NCBI RefSeq assembly: GCF_001625305.1
Contig: NW_017803932.1
Span: 366,989-430,988, forward strand
Source: Branchiostoma belcheri
Taxonomy: Eukaryota; Chordata; Leptocardii; Amphioxiformes; Branchiostomatidae
Direction of reading: 5' to 3'
DNA length: 64,000 nt
Shown: positions 1 through 17,587 of the stretch, in pieces
Layout of the letters: each line of letters opens with the position of its first letter
Numbering within the stretch: the first letter of the stretch is position 1
Program-made: the position numbers and the translations under genes
Notes under the pieces: generated by a model
What the model saw: the letters and a program-made list of their open reading frames with translations, nothing else
What the model was told of the DNA's origin: nothing
Databases searched by the model: none

Positions 1-760
1 GCGTGAAGGTAGTGGAAAATGACACTAAATTATTCTGTTTACTGGACCAAAAAGCGGACCCGGAGATAGCCTATCCAAAACGCCTTTGGCGAGATAGGTC
101 AAAGGGTAAGGGGTGACTGCAGGAAAGACTTTGCAAATATGACTGCTATTGTGACGAAATAGAGAGATATAAGACATGGAAAATCCCGATGATTTCATAG
201 ACATTCAATGTATATACCACTGCGGCCGGCTAAACTTGTCACCAACTAGCCATTCTCTACATTGGAAATTTTGAATTTCCCGCGTATATTTGAAGCATTG
301 CATGCTGGAAGGGGAATGCGGTGCAGGGGTTTGACGCATTGCAGGGTTACGCTGACCAATCAGAGGGCAGGATTGTGTTGGCCACACCCATGTGTATTGG
401 CGGGTAAAACAGACAAAGCCGCACCACCCACATCACCAGAAATTATTCCACCGCACAAATGAGTCCCCGTGGTTCATTGCAGTAAAAATAGTCACAGGGT
501 TTCTCTATTCAATAATAGCTGTCGGTAAAGAGTATGACTTGTTATTGTTGCCCAGTAGTTCATGTATAAACAATCACTGCGGCAACGGAGGATAGGCAGG
601 TTAGCGGCGAGCGGCACTGGGTGCGGAACGATACGGGTTCAGTGTGAGCCGGCTTCGCATGGTCTTGAAGGTGTTGCATAGGACCGTTACTTGTTTTGCA
701 GTGCCTACGCTGGTGGTTTTTTCGCGTGTATAACCCCTACACAAACTTCATCTTTCCACA
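1..760 (+). other. 5' flank and probable 5' UTR of calmodulin
   Basis: No coding region is supported here. A TATAAA at 565-570 is followed by a GC-richer stretch (about 575-640) that could be a transcribed leader, placing a possible start of transcription near 595. This is only a guess from spacing; no core promoter element is decisive. Confidence 0.3.
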
Positions 761-5972
<5,212 letters not shown>

Positions 5973-6814
5973 AGAGCACAACTGTTGTCAAGCCAACGTT
6001 CCATCTTCTTCTGTCTTTCACTGCTCTTCAGCATCTCCTGTCCAATTTATCCCCCTCCCTCCTGTGGGTCCGGTGTAGCTGTCCCATCTTTGGTGATTGT
6101 TTAGCCTGTGAAATGTCTGCTGTACTTTTAAAAAAACAGAGAAGGATTGATTGCTCCCACTGTCCAGATTCCTCTATTTTTGTTGTGACGAAAAGGAAAA
6201 GCTAAAAAACAGAAGACCCTCCTATTCTTGCACTGGTGATTTTGTGGACAAGAGATGTCGTGAAGGTCTTGATCTTTTTTGCAGCACTGTTTTGGTGACA
6301 GGAAGAAAATCTAAAACTCCCTCACATCTGGCCCTTCTCAATTTGTGTTCTTGTAAAGTTTTATACATATCTTTATTGAGCTGAGTTTTCTTGTAAGTAC
6401 ATGACTGCATTAATGGCTACTGTACTGTACTCTCTGGCAGATCAGGAACTACTGTAATGATGACAGAGTTGTATGAATGTCCAGTTTGGTATTCACTAAA
6501 GATGTTTACATTTTTATGAGAGTAAATATTGACAGGCTGCTAGGCCATAAAAGCAGTGCTGAGTGACCAAATGATAGCCCCAAGAGCCCTGGGCCCAGTC
6601 AGTTGCGTGTTTTGAACTGATTTTGGGACTGGTTACCACTGTGCGTCCTGACACAGGCTGTGATAGATCTGTGTGTCTTGGTTGTAAATCTCCTCTACTG
6701 TAGTGATCCACTTGTGTGAAGTGTGATTCACTTGAGTTGTAGTCTATGAGCCTGTGAAGGATGTTGTGGTCCTCGCAGTCGGCTCAGCAAATGTATTTGT
6801 GCGACATCTTTACT

Positions 6815-6820
6815 AATAAA
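6815..6820 (+). terminator. polyadenylation signal of calmodulin
   Basis: AATAAA is followed within 30 bases by the T/G-rich stretch attgtctggttctgag. A second AATAAA lies at 6896-6901. Both are well placed to end the calmodulin transcript. Confidence 0.6.
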
Positions 6821-6901
6821 ACTAGCTCCACCTACATTGTCTGGTTCTGAGTTATGTTTCAAGGTTTGTAGATATGTGTAGGTTTAACTTTAAACAATAA
6901 A

Positions 6902-9900
6902 CATCATGAAATGTTGATATTGAAGGATATAGGTGACCCCTTCAGATGATCCTGTTGCAGAGTACTAGTATACTGAACTGTTTCTGAGATCTCTACTTCA
7001 TGCACACTGCAAAAGTGCATACACATTGATTTGACCCTGTGAATTCAATATGTCACAAGATCATGTACTTCAGTGTCTCAGCTTGACAATGATCAGAACA
7101 TACACCATGCAGAAAACCACACATTTTCACTATGATTAGTATGAACTAGTTGAAAACCATGAACTTAAAAATAAGGAGAACACCTACAGAAAAGGCTTAA
7201 AGACCTACATCGCGTAGAACAGAAGCCCACCTGACCACAGGAAAATCAGAGCATAGTGCAGAGTATGGCTGACCTGTGAACCCAAGTCACATACCAAAAC
7301 ACGAGCCGGTATTATTTTTTTTATACATTTACTATTTGTTTCACGAAAAAAAAGTTCAAGCCATCCGGTCTAAGGTTATATAGTTCAAGCATGTTTTCTT
7401 ACAATGCGGCATTGTTTCATGTCATACGATCACAGATCAACGCTCAGAGCAGACAACATCAACTAGACATTCTTAGATCCGTAAGCTTTCTTCTTGTTCC
7501 ACGAAAACAGGAGACTCGCTTGTCATCAAAGCACATGAACTGGAGTGAAACGGAATGTCAGTAAACAGCTATGCCTGTACGTCGGCGTGTCAAGTAAGGA
7601 CAGTGTTGGGATGTACGCATATTCAATGAGACACGAATTCGCACGGCTTTTGGCAACTTCAGGATGAAATGGCATTGACAGTACAGCGCTGTGTTCTGTA
7701 TCAAGAACACTAGGTCTAATCTGATACGACTTATCAACATTGAGTTTCAGCATTGATAAAGGCCAGTTATGACGACAGTGTTGTCTAGGACATGAGGTTA
7801 GTCTGTATGCAAGGGCACATGTACACAACCGGGCTTTCAACGTAAAACGGCGTCCAAAGAACAGTGATGAACGTGTGTCATTTTCTAGAAGACAACTTTG
7901 CCTACAATCAGCACACGCTGGTGTCACGGTCCCATAGTCAGCTGATGAATTTCAGATAGCCTTGATGGATTCTTCGGAACTAATTACATGGTCACTTTCC
8001 TGGTCTTCCATCGTGGGGGACATTAATATGGCATCTTTTATTGGATTCGTTCCGCTTGAGTTGTGCGTTTTAAACCGTTCAATATTCCCGAGAATGATAA
8101 GTGTCGGCTGGGGACCAGCCCTCGGCCCATAGCTGTCACATAGCCGTCTAGTTATCCGCCAGGCGCGCAGATTGATGTGCTATGTAATCACTGCATGATG
8201 AAGGAATTGATGTTCGGTCGGCGCCGCCAAGAGTCGCGACCCCTGGCGGCGTCATCGATCTCTGTCGGCCCTCCTGTCGGACAAGATCGGCTTCTACACG
8301 CGCCTCCAATCCGCTGGCAGCACATTCATAATCTTACAAATGGCCCGGCGTGTTTCATGCGGCGTGAGTTTCGCACGCTTCAAAGTTTCTGGTCGTGCAT
8401 GCCATGCTAAAGAACCAAACGCGGCAAAAAGACGCGCAAGACACACCGGGCCACAGCGTCAACTCTCCTTATTCCACTGGGTACCCTATTAAGATCGGGG
8501 AAAAAGATTGGTAATCCCCGTAGCAAACACGCACCACATTTAAGATATCCTGGTGTTTTTTAAAAGCTATAAGACATCCTTGAGAAGGCCTCGATAACAC
8601 CTTTTATTTATGTGGCGGTCTTACTCTGGCGAAAATATGAGAGCTGAATGGAGATTAATCAATTCATTTGGCAGAACCTGAAAAATGGCTGCAAACATCG
8701 AACCGGAAGACAGCTAGTCGACAGAGACGCACTGCTTCCGTTAGCTAAAGACAGCCCAGTTCCTTTGGAGCAGATCTAGGGGAAGAGAACCTCTGATGTA
8801 ATTATCTCCATCCTTCCGCTGGAAAAGGACAGTTGAGACGTAAGTTGTATGACAGGTTCTGGGACAAATGCCCAAGTCTTCAACCGTAAAATTACCATAT
8901 TAGGAAAAGAGAGGATCCGATGAAATCGATCGTGATTGGTTGTGATGGAAATTGATTATACGACGCAAAGAAATAGGAAGTAATTGGTTTACAACTACGG
9001 AACGATTTACCCATTATACGGTCTGGCGCTCAGTTTCAATGTTTCAATATAGTTATCTAAGAAAAGAAACGCACAGCCAATGAAATGTGAAATTGTTGCA
9101 CAAATATTTTGACACAGACTACAATAAAAGCTTTATACGTCGAAACCTTTATTCTTATTGCAATCTTTGATGCTTCAATCTCAAAATCCCCACATCTGCT
9201 TAAAGATTTAAGATCTATAGGAAACGTTTTACCCCTGTGCACTTATCCAATCGCGCATATGATCTTCAAGCAGATGTGAAGAGGGTTCTTTCGTCGTGCA
9301 GGAGACGTTTTTCCATGTGTAGATGAGGCAAATACGCACAGAAAGACACACATGATGAGCTCCTTTGAACATCTGTTTGGAAAGTACGTTAAGTGTTATT
9401 CTATATTAAAAGGGCCCATAGAAAACATGGCATACCCAACTTGTGAAAGAAATGGCGTCTGCGTCCTTGGCACTTACGTTCAGACCACAGAGAGGGTATC
9501 AGTCACAAGGAAACATTCGTCAAAGTCTCAGCTATGTTGTTTTTAAAAACAAGGGAACAGTGGGAAAGGAGACCTTATTACAACGGCATTCATACATACA
9601 GACTATTTGATAATCACAAAATTTAGCCAAACTAGAATGTCTAAATTTTGTCAAATCGTGCGGTCCGGACGTCCAAATCGCTGACAACGTACATGTCCGG
9701 TTTGGTCAGGTTTGGTCACGTGACGTTGATTGGTACTAGTAATCATTTCACATTTATTGTTCTAGAAGTCATGTCTGGAAAATACCACAAGACCGGTTCA
9801 TTATAATCCATAACTGGGGCACAGCCAGCCATATGTTTATCCATTGGGAAGAAAAACTGGCAAAATGTAAGGCTTTTCACCTGTCAGGTCTAAAATAAAC

Positions 9901-9940
9901 ATTGTGCATCATTCATTGCGGTCGCTGTTTGAATGTGGTG
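6902..9940. other. intergenic region between calmodulin and the STPG4-like gene
   Basis: Only short open frames occur, with no recognisable domain or convincing splice structure. An E-box/CRE-like CACGTGACGT lies at about 9717-9726. Nothing else is supported. Confidence 0.5.
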
Positions 9941-9945
9941 TAGCT

Positions 9946-9950
9946 ATTGG
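9946..9950 (-). promoter_or_regulatory. CCAAT box (NF-Y type)
   Basis: ATTGG, the reverse of CCAAT, lies about 40 bases upstream of the X-box and about 320 bases before the first STPG4-like ATG. The spacing suits a promoter, but the motif is short. Confidence 0.35.
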
Positions 9951-9987
9951 CTAATATTTTCCTTCCAATGGAACAATACCATTTGGC

Positions 9988-10000
9988 GTCACCTAGCAAC
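9988..10000 (+). promoter_or_regulatory. RFX X-box upstream of the STPG4-like gene
   Basis: GTCACCTAGCAAC fits the X-box consensus GTNRCC-N(0-3)-RGYAAC at every position. RFX factors use X-boxes to drive ciliary and flagellar genes. It sits 269 bases before the ATG of a sperm-tail PG-rich repeat gene, which is the expected context. Confidence 0.7.
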
Positions 10001-10268
10001 TCGCGTCAATTTCAACCCCGGTTCAGTGATAATGAACTACTTTAGTGCCCTAGAAGGTATCACATAGCAGTTAGACGCCAATGTTTTGGAGAACACAATC
10101 ACATGTAGCATTCATCTGGTCTTCATTCGAACTGAACGGTCCTTGCCAGCAAAAGAAAATTCCTTCAAGTGAACCGCGGTGTTTCAAGAAACTTGAAAAG
10201 GGACGATGTTTTGTTAAGATGCAGCCGTGTTGTTCAGAACAGTTAAGGAAAACAGCGAGAGAAGACAG

Positions 10269-13200
10269 ATGTCGGCGCGCACGGCTTCAGCCCCGTCTAC
10301 TACCCAGGACAGCAGTCTGGAGCAGGTGACCATGGCCAGCGCCGCGGCTCCTGTAAAAAAGGTAACGTTCTTACTTCACATTCGTCGGACGGTCGTCGCA
10401 CAGTTGCAAAGAGAAGACATTCTTTTGGATAGTCGTGGTTATGTCCTAAAAAATTACATGTCTTGTTAAGGAAAACCCTGTCCTAGATCCTTATTGGCGG
10501 TGCTGTCATCAAAAGCCCGCTTGGAAATTCTAAATTTCACATGCCACCGATCTTGTGACCGTGGGAAAGGCACTTTACACGATTTTGCCCACTTCGCTCA
10601 GGTAAAAATGAATATTGTATTGTCCCCTGTGTTGTTGGTGTAATATAACTTTAATAAAACTTCAGTGTGCCGTCACCACGTTTTGTTGTGTTGGAATTTT
10701 TAAAAATTCTAAATTCTACGACGAATGCGACCTAGCCGTTCGCCGCGCCCATATTCATCGGCGTACGATCATTCTTCAGCCAGACTGTGGCCCAGACAGA
10801 ACACACGATCAACAAGGACTGCCTTTTTTCATCAAAATCTGACAGATAAATTTTTCACGACACAGACACAACAACTCACGAATTTGCTGTCGTAAACATA
10901 TCGCACGACGAATGTGTCCGAATGTAAATACTAGAAAAGAAAACATTTACTTAGGTTATAAACTATAAGGCGTACATCAAGTGTGTGACAGGCAGTCTCA
11001 TGAAGCAGAATTGGTCAAAACAGGGAAACACTAAATTGGAATATAAACATTGAGCGTAGCAGCGAACTAGTTCAATGTGAAGAGTAACGGTTTAGTTTAG
11101 GTTCCTCCCTGTATATACAAACATTGTCCGGGTATTTGGTGTGTTTTGTCAAAAGCTTGTCCGCAATGTTTCGTAAACTGGCTGGTTTCTTTGTTGAGTC
11201 ACGAACGGAGAAGATTTGCTAATGTTTGAAAAGGTGTCCTGTGTCTGAAGTTTGTTTTCGGCTACAGGTTAAAGTCTGAGCCTTGTAGTTCACACATCGA
11301 GTACAATGTTTGCAGAACTTTCCACAGCTGAGGTTGCCAGGGATGCAGATCCTGTGAAAAATTGTTGAGACGTCGACGATTATCGGAGTCCATTTTTTTG
11401 CACACTTAGCTGCAGACTGGAGCTGGTTATTATGTTTCCTCGAATCTAGAGCTTACATGTATAACCGCATCCTGGCATGTACAAAAAGAAGACAACAAAA
11501 CTCAATATTCCCTTGAACATTTGGTGATATCTTCATGCGAACGCAAAGTCAATTTGAAGGGCGGTAACTTGTAAGATATCTTTCTATGCAAATGGGCATA
11601 GTTTATACTATTATCCTGCAGAAACAATGAATACATCAAATTGAAAACTGTAAAATGTCTGTTTGAGGTGAAAAACTGTTTAAACCTCTTAGACCATTCT
11701 AGGAGTTTTGTCGTTGCTACATTCATGGTGGATATATTTTGCAATGCCATGTTTGGAACGTTCACTTGTACAGTGTCAACAAACAAGTTATCATATATCA
11801 ACCAGTGAAAGGGCTTTTGGTCTTACTTTCTACTGCAGTGTAAGTAAAAATAACATCTTATACCATCTGGTTGGGTCTTATATGACGGTTCTGCCGAGTT
11901 TGAAGACTAGGTAATGTTGATTTGATTATATGGCATCCGCGCGCGCATGAATTTCCGTCCGTTTCCAAAATAAACGTTTTCAACCATACTGTAAATCGAA
12001 CAAAGCAGATGCAAAATGAGCAAATAATGCCGTAAATTGCAAAACAAAAAGGAAAACGATACTTATATATGAAATCAATTCCAAATGAAAACAAGAAAAT
12101 GTGAAGAGATGAAAATGAAGAGTCTATTGATTTATTCATCATACCGTATGCTGTGTGTTTAGTCAGTCATTTTGATAAAGCTGCTAGGGGGGGCAGGATT
12201 TTTTGCTTCTTCACAAATATAATTAGAATTCAGTTATTTTGTTCACAAACAAGCAAAGGAACACGTAGACGAGGAAACATATTATATCTCAACGTGGGAG
12301 GTATAAAATCGAACAACAAGTTGTCAACCTTGTATTTGCCACGACTGTGTAAAACTAACACTTGACCGACCTATGACGTTATACCCTTGTGTACATGTAG
12401 ATAGTGAGACAGCGCGGGCGAGTCCATTTACCGTCGGTGGTTTGGTTTTTCCGTTTACTCCAAAGTACACCTGTTCTCAAACCACCTGTCGCACTGCACC
12501 TGTCACTCAACGTTCCCTTCGCCCTGTCGGACGCCGACAAACCCTATAATTAAACCTTCAAAGTTTTCTAACTATCCACCCCTCCTATAGTCGTTCAACA
12601 AGCCCTGCTAGGTCAGGACACCCGCATACATACTGCATGTATGCAAATGATACTGCCTATTGTGTTACCACCGTTGCCACGGACGCCCTGGCCGGACAAA
12701 GAAACCCATTTTGTGAGTCAGCACGGAAGCATAGGGGAACCACGAGTTGGTATTCATGTGTAAGGGTGGACACTATTGAGGGAGGGGGTGCAAAATGTCT
12801 GCTACCGGGTCCCATCCCAGCCGGGCCCCGACCAGGGAACGGTCGGGGTCGGTCATGACTAAAGACACAATCGCTTCAGAGATCGACTCTGGAAAGGTGA
12901 GATTTATTCTAGCTCAAACAGGTGTGTTTATACCGAGCGTTAGACTGAGCAATCAATGTCTTGTTATGGTATAACATAGCACGGGCTAATTCTACCCTTT
13001 ATTCCCCGTTCTCACAGAGAAAGAAGAGCGAAAACATGATGTGGGAAGGGCCGAGGTCTGGCCGGGAATGGTGGCGTTCCTGGTTGAAGGTAGGTGTGCG
13101 AACGAACAACGATAAACCATGGTGTTTATCTCAAGGGACAGGGATTGACCTCGAGTATTTGCCATGCCAACAATTGGTGTACAGTCGGGTGGATATTAGA

Positions 13201-16200
13201 CCCCATATAGGTCACAAACTCGTAGTTAACCACCATAACGTAAGTTTTATGCTAGTGGTAAAACAAAGTGAACATTAGACAGTGTCTGTGTACGTAAGGC
13301 GTTTTCTTCTTCAGTAATTTTCACGGCTTATTGAACTATATGTCAATCCTCTCCAGATTAAGTTGTTTACTTTACTTCTTAACTGAACCCCTCGACACAC
13401 GACCACGGACCAGCAAATGCCTTCCTTAAGGCGTTTAACCTCTCGGTTTACTTAACTCAGGTAGAAAACTAGACACTTTCCTTTTTCTTCACAACACCTG
13501 GGCAGATTACCTTTGATTATCCACGGAATATCCCTCTCGTAGTGTAAGTTCTTGTCGAAGTCAACAATACCCTTAATTATATGTTGCTCTCGTTGCTATG
13601 TAGTTATATTTGGGAGGTCAACAAGTGAGAAGCTAAAAGACGACATTAGTTACTTGTCGTCAAGACCTTTGATGTAAGAAAAGATACACAAACAAGTTAG
13701 AAATGAGTTAGACAGAGTTCAGAATCTACGTTCTCGCCTATGTTACTATCACAACGAGGGTAAATATTAGCTGTCTAAATGTGTTTGACTTCTTTTTGTG
13801 ACCTTTTCTATATCAAATAGTAGCTAGGTCCCAACTCAAGTGATATGGTCCTCAAAGGTGTTCTGAACGATTTTTAATGTCTTGGAGATGTCACAGCGAA
13901 AAAAATTACTACCTGACCGGTAATTAGGGATGCAAACAACCTAAATACACCAGAGTTGCTTTTCTCAATTCATGGCAGACAAAAAAAGTGCTGACCGAAT
14001 AAGGTCGAAGTTAGATGTCAGGGATACAAATTGTACCCGTCAACATGTAGTGATAGTTGTGAATTGTCTTGCTGTTTGGGTATGATGAATATCGGTCCAT
14101 TTTGTGCTGCATGAGTAATTTCGTTTTGCGTTCAACTCAACATTGTTGAGGATTTTAAAGTATTCTCTAGGACGAAACTTTAATGTTTCATTTTATAACA
14201 ACATCATAAAACCATGCGTTTATTTTCTCCCATTTGCAGTGGTTATGTACGACCAGCACATTGATTATCTGTAAGGTTGAGCATTTGAGCTAGTTAGGAC
14301 CAAAACAATGTCGATTTGGAAGCAATCACCCAGGTTGATATTCAACACGCTTGTATGACGCAACAATATTGTGATAAAGTATATTCTTATGTACAATAGG
14401 GGCATCTAAGAGGTGAACAAATTAAAAATACTTGAACTCTCTGCCCCACAGGAAACACCAGTACCTGGGACATACGAAACTCGGGACTTTCTGGAGGACC
14501 AGGAGCTGAACCCTGTGCCCATCACCTACAACTTCAAGAACGAGGGGCGGAAAAAAGACGCTGACGTGTTGAGACGGGGAGACGTCCTTCTCCCCGGGGC
14601 CTACAATCTTAAAGACTTTCTGTACCCCATGCAGAAATCCCTGTACACTTATTCCTTCAAGAACTCCAACAGAGACAACAACAGGGTGCTCATAGGGGTC
14701 AGGGATAAGGTAAGGACAAACCTTGATTTCCAACTTGTGTTGAGTTTCTACCGGTACAAAAAAAGTAGTTTTAACGTTTTTAGTGTCTCATTAAGATTCA
14801 TTTTGGAGAACGCAAAGGTTTAGCAATGAAGTAAACAAATTTAAAAGAAGTTACATGTATAAGACCTTTTTTTAGTTAGTTGACGTTTGACCTGTGATTT
14901 TTGTTCTACATTCACAGGACCACAGAGTCGCTCCTTGGGAGTACGAGACGAGATTCCCTCCTGTCCAGAAGTCTGGGTCAAAGTAAGAATTCCAAAATCT
15001 ATCTTCACATCTGTTAGATAGCAAAACATTCACGTGTGTGACGTTTGTCTTGGTATATAACCTTGTCCTGTCAAGTACCTCCCATACCTGTTGCAAATCC
15101 GTGTTATGAATCATATGATTCAATTACATGACTACTAGTATTCTGCAACCATGTTCTTGAAATCACCGCATATTCAAAATGCACTCCACAATTCAATAAC
15201 GCAATTTATCAAATACAAATGCCAAGTGTTTTTTTGTTCATCACAGGAAGAGTGGTACACTCAGAAACACGTTTTTATAATGCTGTGTTCTTTGCAGACA
15301 CTCGATGTTCCGGTCCAGTAGTCAGAGGGTTCCCAAGTATTTCGTCCCGGTACGTACACCAAGTTTGTTCTTGTTGTTGTTCAGACAGGAGTAGAGAAGA
15401 CGCCTTTATTTAATAACAAGTAGCATGTCGAAACGAATTTGCCCGATCCCTATTTCATTAGAAAAGTGTAAGATACTGTTTATATGTTTTATCTCCAATG
15501 GGCTATTTGGAAAAGTCGGCCGAATTCGAAGTTAAACTTCAGAGGTCTTCAGATTCAGAATAAACCAAACAGTAGCCAAATGGAACAAATGCGCTCGCAT
15601 CTTGTTAATCTAGTCTTTTAAGCTTAATTTCATTACACAGTTTTGAAAAGAGGAAAACACAAAATCCATTTTCTAACCCTGACTGTCCGTGAAAAGCAGA
15701 GCCCGTATAGTTGGGTGGTTAGGAGGCGTCGCCCTGGATACCAGGGAAGGGAGAACGTAAAAACAGGCCACATTTGAATGAGAAACAAAGCGTCGAGCAC
15801 AAACTGAGTATCCATTTCGTTCTGCTCTTTGTCCCGAAGGGTTTTTAATCTATGCCCTCCCCCCAAGCGCACAAAGAAGAGAGAGTAACAATGTCCATGT
15901 AGGTCAGAAAAGGGCTCTCTCACTCTTTACAATTCATTACGTCCTTTCTGTTGGGAGTGTGGACTAGTCGATTGGGACTGTTCCATTTAGAAATGTTGAG
16001 AGGGACGGACTTGACTTTCTTGTTGAAAAAAGTTTTTTTTTTCGATGAATAAATGACTATGGTGTGAGGCGAGAACACTCGACAATTAATTATGCAAGTG
16101 TTAAGATTTATGCGGCATTATAAGACATATAGAAATAACCAAGCCTTGATGCAACCTTTTCGAACCTACATTTGGCCAGGACTAGTTGAAATAGTACAGA

Positions 16201-16761
16201 CCATGTTACTTTTTCTGAACAGAAGAAACAAAATTGAACAATTTTTTTTTCATTTAAACATACTGACTATCATTTTATACCTTGTTCCCTCCTAACAGAA
16301 AGACGGTCCGGGTCCAGGCGAGTACGAGTACCAGGCGCCCGCCACTGCCAGGACGGTCACCTCCAGTTTCCGCTCCAGAACACCGCGATTCCCTACCTCA
16401 CATACCGTACGTACACGGCACACTTTTCACTACAATAAGGAAAATGAAAGATTGGATCAAGGAGGTTCAATGGATATTGATGACTCGAAGAGCGTTTCTT
16501 TTATAGAACAGTAAAGTACTCTTCCCACAATACCATTTCAAAAAAGTTTTATTGCATCCCTGGATTATAAGCTATGAAATTATTGTATGCAACATCCTCT
16601 CACCTCGTTGCTGATGACATTGTTCTAACATTTTACAGAAGGTACCTGGCCCTGGATCGTACGAGTCGACCTACCAGTACCCGAAACAGCCCCGAACTGT
16701 GGCGAAGATGGGACGTCACCACGGGCTCTTCTTCACTAATAGTTTTGACGTCGTAGTCTAA
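10269..16761 (+). CDS. STPG4: sperm-tail PG-rich repeat protein, STPG4-like
   Basis: Exons: 10269-10361 (1a) or 12795-12896 (1b), 13018-13089, 14452-14709, 14918-14982, 15298-15349, 16299-16406 and 16639-16761 (TAA). All splice sites are GT-AG and phases agree. Counting one first exon, the protein is about 256-259 residues. It carries repeated PG-Y motifs: VPGTYETRDF and LPGAYNLKDF in the 258-base exon, then GPGPGEYEY and VPGPGSYES. NPVPITYNFKNEGRKK and FRSSSQRVPKYFVP resemble what I recall of STPG4. STPG proteins are small ciliary or flagellar, microtubule-associated proteins; human STPG4 is germline-expressed. The neighbours (calmodulin one side, convergent TTC7 the other) match human 2p21, favouring STPG4 over STPG1 or ODF3-type genes. 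The ATG at 10269 is chosen because it begins a compact exon with a phase-0 donor; an upstream in-frame ATG at 10227 is possible. Confidence 0.8.
12795..12896 (+). CDS. STPG4: alternative first coding exon 1b of the STPG4-like gene
   Basis: ATG at 12795 opens 34 codons (begins MSATGSHPSR) ending at a GTGAG donor in phase 0, the phase the 13018 exon accepts. An in-frame TGA at 12777 and no good acceptor between it and the ATG argue for a first exon rather than an internal one. Exon 1a (10269-10361, begins MSARTASAPS) also ends in phase 0, so two promoters are likely. An octamer ATGCAAAT lies at about 12641. Confidence 0.55.
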
Positions 16762-17581
16762 ATACATTTTGTACTAGTAATCCGGCAGCTAAGGGATGGT
16801 TACCAAACGGTAATACTTATATTACCGGAAATGTATGCCCAAGAATTCTAAAGTTGTGCCGGAATAACTCTCTCGTATGCGTGAATTTATACACCTGTAC
16901 GAGATGAACGTCCTTGCTGATAGCCTTAAGACCTACAGATACTGTAAGGAAACATCGACTAATATCATTTTACCATAACCTAAATACGCTCAATGTCAAT
17001 TTAGTGTAAGGAACAAAGGAAAGGGTCAAACATATAAGTTAAGTATCACTTTTAAGACTTGTAGTAAGAGAAATACATGCAATTACTTAAGGGGGACTTC
17101 AGCCTGCCGCCAACATTCATAGATTTGTCGGTAGTTCCAGAAGTTAGAAACTCTTCGAAACCGTGTTGATTGCTGACTTTTAGGTCCATATTTTGAGGTC
17201 TTCTTAAAGAAGGCCATTCCATTTAAGATGTCAGGGAAGGTGCTGACAAGACGTTCTGGGAATGTAAGGAGCATGATGTTGGAAGAATATAACTCCTTTC
17301 TACCCCTTCCACATATCTTACCATGAACTGATTTTAAGCCATTTCCAAACCTGCATTTTGGCTGCTAAACTACACGTTTTTTGTACATTATCATTTTATT
17401 TGTGAAAGAAAATGGATTTAATTTTCTTTGCCGTGAATGCTGCTAGTTGTTTTGTTGCTGTGTGTTATATAGGAACCATATGCACACACAAGTCTCTACA
17501 ATGATAGTATTATTGTGAACCTTATTTTATGATAAGTTCATGTTTTTTCTACACCATAGATATTTCTCTACATAGATTTGT

Positions 17582-17587
17582 AATAAA
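17582..17587 (+). terminator. candidate polyadenylation signal of the STPG4-like gene
   Basis: AATAAA is the first clear signal seen after the stop at 16761, implying a 3' UTR of about 820 bases. The convergent TTC7 transcript may end in the same area. Confidence 0.35.

Noticed and set aside
7526..7927. 133-codon open frame on the minus strand between calmodulin and STPG4
   Set aside because: No recognisable domain, no paralogue and no splice-site support; the length is compatible with chance.
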